Positions 61,586-64,000 of a stretch of 64,000 bases of DNA are shown here, one piece after another. The first letter of the stretch is position 1; each line of letters begins with the position of its first letter. The notes beneath the pieces are model-generated. The model made no database searches. It was not told where the DNA came from and was given only the letters and a program-made list of their open reading frames with translations. The DNA comes from Bacillaceae bacterium (GTDB lineage: Bacteria; Bacillota; Bacilli; Bacillales; Alkalibacillaceae). Made by a program: the position numbers and the translations under genes. The stretch covers positions 186,001-250,000 of the forward strand of contig JACDOD010000001.1 of NCBI GenBank assembly GCA_017656265.1, in the 5' to 3' direction.

Positions 61586-63160
61586 ATGTATAATTTTCGC
61601 GATAACCATAATTTATATCCGTGGATGAATAGAAAAACAATATATGAAGTAATTAAGGAACAAGTAGACCAGCATGGAAGAGTAGTGGATGACAAACTGC
61701 CTGACGATGAGGATTTTTGGTCAGACGAACCTGTTCGCTGGGTAGCAGGTGGGCTGGATAATATATTCGGTCATCATGTATCTAATAATAAGCAGGCTGA
61801 TGTATCAAAGCTAGTAAGTTTGTTTTTAAAACAATGTAAAAAGCCAACAAACAGGAACAGAAAAAAATTATACCTAAGTCTATTGGAAGAACATGCGGTC
61901 AGCATAATAGATGATTTCCTGGATGCCTTACGAGCTAAGGAAACATTCATTAATGTTGAAAACCTGTATAACGAAGCTTACTGGCTTGCAGAAAGAGGTA
62001 CCCACCGAAATCCTGTAAAGTTCGGAATTGCTATACTTGGTTTATTTCAAACGGATCATCATTTAGAGCTCATCACAACACTGGGAGTGCATGATGAATT
62101 CACTTTATTTTCAGCAGTTGCGATACAAAATAGCACTGATAAATCCAATGACTATTTATTTCAACTGGCTAAAAGTGTGGATGGCTGGGGCAAAATTAAC
62201 CTGGTAGAACGAATAAAACCAGAAACCAAAGAAATCAAAGATTGGCTAATAAGAGAAGGCTATAAGAATAATATCATGTACGAGTATCTTGCATACACGT
62301 GTGCCGTGAATGGTGAGCTTCACAATGCTTTATCAGCGGAACGAATTGACCGTCCTTTATTCGATGGGGCAGGAGATATTATTTCTGCATTAATTGCGGG
62401 CGGTCCCGCAGAAAACATCGATGATTATGAAAAAGCACCGATTGTAATAAAAGAATTCTTGCGGCATTCCGCTACAATGTGCACTACTGTAAAACACTTA
62501 AACGATATGATCAATATTTATCAATTTTTAAAAGATGACGAAGATTGGGAGAATAGATTGGCAGAAGGGTGGACCCCTGAACAAAGAGATCAATTCTTGT
62601 TGTCTAGCGAAGAACTCATATTTAACGAGAAGTGGGAACACCAAATTTGGGAAGGGTTAAAGTCAAAAGATTCCTTTACACACTGGAACTCAATGCGTGC
62701 AGCAAGATTTTTGGACATAGACATCTGGGATGAGCTATTTAATCAGCTGGGAGATCATCCTGTAAATAGTATCTTATATCAGGAGCTTATGAGAACAGAC
62801 AAAAAGGATCGGATTCAAAGATTAGTTGATTTTGCAGAACAGCATCTTCCGTTAATGGAGATTGCAACTGGTCCTGCAGAGGAGATGGGCTTAGGAAAAG
62901 ATTTTGAAGCCCACTCTTGCCTAGATATTATCTTACAGGACTTAGACAAATATAATGGGGTTGGGAAGGAACTAGTTGCTGCTGGACTGCAAAGCCCAGT
63001 AATTAGAAACCGCAATATGGCCATAAAAGTTCTCAAAGCATGGACAGCAGCAGAATGGGGTGAAAAATTAATCGAAGCAATCAAAATGCTTGCGGAAATT
63101 GAACCTGTTACTGATGTAAAAGAAGAATTACTAAAAATTATTCAAGAAAAGGAAATATGA
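61586..63160 (+). CDS. Large conserved helical protein of unknown function
   Basis: This 524-residue soluble protein is almost all helical. It begins MYNFRDNHNLYPWMNRKTIY and has DEDFWSDEPVRWVAGGLDNI and VKFGIAILGLF. The C-terminal part has regular helix pairs that could be HEAT-like repeats. I believe homologues in bacilli carry the unsupported name limonene hydroxylase; I see no motif for that or any other enzyme. AAAAAGGG lies 12 bases before the ATG and too close to an in-frame GTG at 61574, so the start is uncertain. It ends at a hairpin shared with the convergent lipoprotein gene. Confidence 0.65.
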   Translation: MYNFRDNHNLYPWMNRKTIYEVIKEQVDQHGRVVDDKLPDDEDFWSDEPVRWVAGGLDNIFGHHVSNNKQADVSKLVSLFLKQCKKPTNRNRKKLYLSLLEEHAVSIIDDFLDALRAKETFINVENLYNEAYWLAERGTHRNPVKFGIAILGLFQTDHHLELITTLGVHDEFTLFSAVAIQNSTDKSNDYLFQLAKSVDGWGKINLVERIKPETKEIKDWLIREGYKNNIMYEYLAYTCAVNGELHNALSAERIDRPLFDGAGDIISALIAGGPAENIDDYEKAPIVIKEFLRHSATMCTTVKHLNDMINIYQFLKDDEDWENRLAEGWTPEQRDQFLLSSEELIFNEKWEHQIWEGLKSKDSFTHWNSMRAARFLDIDIWDELFNQLGDHPVNSILYQELMRTDKKDRIQRLVDFAEQHLPLMEIATGPAEEMGLGKDFEAHSCLDIILQDLDKYNGVGKELVAAGLQSPVIRNRNMAIKVLKAWTAAEWGEKLIEAIKMLAEIEPVTDVKEELLKIIQEKEI

Positions 63161-63225
63161 TAATTGTAGGATTGATCAGGATACTAACAGCTTTATTGCA
63201 TTTTGTATTTCTATACGGAAAAGCA

Positions 63226-63254
63226 GAAAGAGCATGTGTTTACATGCCCTTTCT
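63226..63254. terminator. Hairpin between convergent genes
   Basis: AGAAAGAGCATGT (63226-63238) pairs with ACATGCCCTTTCT (63242-63254) with one mismatch and a three-base loop. T tracts are weak on both strands. Confidence 0.6.
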
Positions 63255-63263
63255 CTACGTTTA

Positions 63264-64000
63264 CTAATATGTCCTTGCATTATTTACAATATTATCTGGT
63301 ACTGAAAAAGCCTTGACATTATTAAAATTCTTGTAGTTTACATTAATTTCTACGATGAAATTGTCGATCTTCTCTCCAAACTTTAACTCTGTGTCAATTG
63401 TTGATTCAGCGGACTTTAAAAGATAATTTTTATCTAATGTAATTTCATAATCGAAAGAATTAAGATTGGTAATTTCAAAATCAGTATCACCGGCTGCATC
63501 CACTATTATGTTTTTTACCAATTCAATTTCTTGATCATCTGCTGATTCATTTAATTTAACTTTTAATATGTAATCATCGCCTGCCTTTTCAAGTTCATAC
63601 AAATTTATAAAATCATGAAGCCGCTCAAATTCTTTTTTTAAGGAATTATCACTTGCCATCGCAGCAAGTTCAGGTACACTTTTGGTTTGAACTTTTAACC
63701 ACTGATTCATATCCGGTGACTTCATGTAGGTTGTATCTTCATCAATATACAGTTCCAATTTCCCGTCAATTGTGTTTAGCTTCATATAAGATAAAAAAGG
63801 TTCCTGAATGAACTTCATATGTAAATCCATTGATTGTGTCATAAATTGATTTTGGGAACTAACTTTCACATGTACGGTTCCATTCAACTCAACACTGTTT
63901 ATATCTTTATTGACTGCATTTGTTATTATTTCTTCTTTTGAAATCTTGTTACCACAACCCGCTGTAATCAAAATCGAGAGCCAAACGACATATAATACAA
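63264..64000 (-). CDS. Lipoprotein, N-terminus beyond the window (partial)
   Basis: The frame stays open to the window end. Its last visible residues before the mature part, VVWLSILITAGC, are the hydrophobic core and lipobox of a signal peptide, with the lipid Cys in TAGCGN. About 230 mature residues follow, with alternating beta strands (TVHVKVSSQNQFMTQSMDLH, YMKLNTIDGKLELYIDEDTT). This resembles LolA/LppX-like or DUF6612-type lipoproteins of bacilli, but the match is from memory. The true start lies beyond 64000. Confidence 0.7.
   Translation of the reverse strand, partial: VLYVVWLSILITAGCGNKISKEEIITNAVNKDINSVELNGTVHVKVSSQNQFMTQSMDLHMKFIQEPFLSYMKLNTIDGKLELYIDEDTTYMKSPDMNQWLKVQTKSVPELAAMASDNSLKKEFERLHDFINLYELEKAGDDYILKVKLNESADDQEIELVKNIIVDAAGDTDFEITNLNSFDYEITLDKNYLLKSAESTIDTELKFGEKIDNFIVEINVNYKNFNNVKAFSVPDNIVNNARTY

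Noticed and set aside
1-64000. CRISPR array, prophage, insertion sequences, tRNA or rRNA genes
   Set aside because: I found no regularly spaced repeats, phage structural genes, transposases, cloverleaf sequences or rRNA-like segments.

Overview
The window reads as chromosomal DNA of an endospore-forming, low-to-moderate G+C member of the Bacillaceae (Bacillota). Sporulation and germination genes support this: a three-gene GerA-type germinant receptor, spore photoproduct lyase, a GerPA/GerPF-family protein, a YjcZ-family miniprotein and a LysM-M14 endopeptidase. Strong AAAGGAGG ribosome sites, frequent GTG/TTG starts, TTGACA/TATAAT promoters and DynA, GltC and YozE homologues agree. Many proteins look acidic, and ThyA is the long (318 aa) Lactobacillus casei-like form, which would fit a halotolerant genus, but I cannot name the species. 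I see no rRNA, tRNA, CRISPR array, insertion sequence or prophage.

Layout. 1-2.9 kb: thyA-dfrA, then twin-arginine translocase genes tatA-tatA-tatC. 3-10.6 kb: YozE; a divergent YolD / WYL-like pair whose two promoters each carry a LexA-like box; sbcDC; ung; a YqfQ/VrrA-like low-complexity protein. 10.7-15 kb: fused msrAB, an AbrB-family membrane protein, GNAT, sfsA, small conserved proteins. 15.2-22.3 kb: LysM-M14 peptidase (minus), ferredoxin, P1 peptidase, a double dynamin (dynA), a lipoprotein. 22.4-31.1 kb: a complete histidine operon hisZGDBHAF-hisIE-hisC, with the missing phosphatase step supplied by a divergent PHP-type hisJ. 31.2-40.5 kb: splB, a class III aminotransferase with an RpiR regulator, gerAA-AB-AC, YkuD transpeptidase and uvsE. 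40.6-43.8 kb: a c-di-GMP-I riboswitch, a membrane PAS-GGDEF diguanylate cyclase, and a divergent N-terminally reduced FtsZ-like protein. 44-51.3 kb: gltC / gltAB. 51.4-56.2 kb: a second msrA, a GerPF-like gene, a second c-di-GMP-I riboswitch that precedes an ATP-grasp gene and a chemoreceptor, and a YjcZ-like miniprotein. 56.4-64 kb: an accessory-looking stretch (lipoprotein, PspC, Nudix, GNAT, orphan HI0074-type protein, small membrane protein, hydrolase, MDR oxidoreductase, a large unknown protein) and a lipoprotein cut by the window end.

How the parts work together. DNA maintenance is well represented (ThyA/DfrA, SbcCD, Ung, the LexA-controlled pair, SplB, UvsE). SplB and UvsE give two independent routes for UV damage in spores. 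Histidine and glutamate synthesis are each complete with local regulation. The most interesting items are the two c-di-GMP-I riboswitches 12 kb apart, one in front of a c-di-GMP synthase and one in front of an uncharacterised ATP-grasp/chemoreceptor pair, and the FtsZ-like protein at 42754-43677. That protein keeps the T7 loop and C-terminal domain but lacks the N-terminal GTP-binding half, so it could act as a one-sided modulator of FtsZ filaments.
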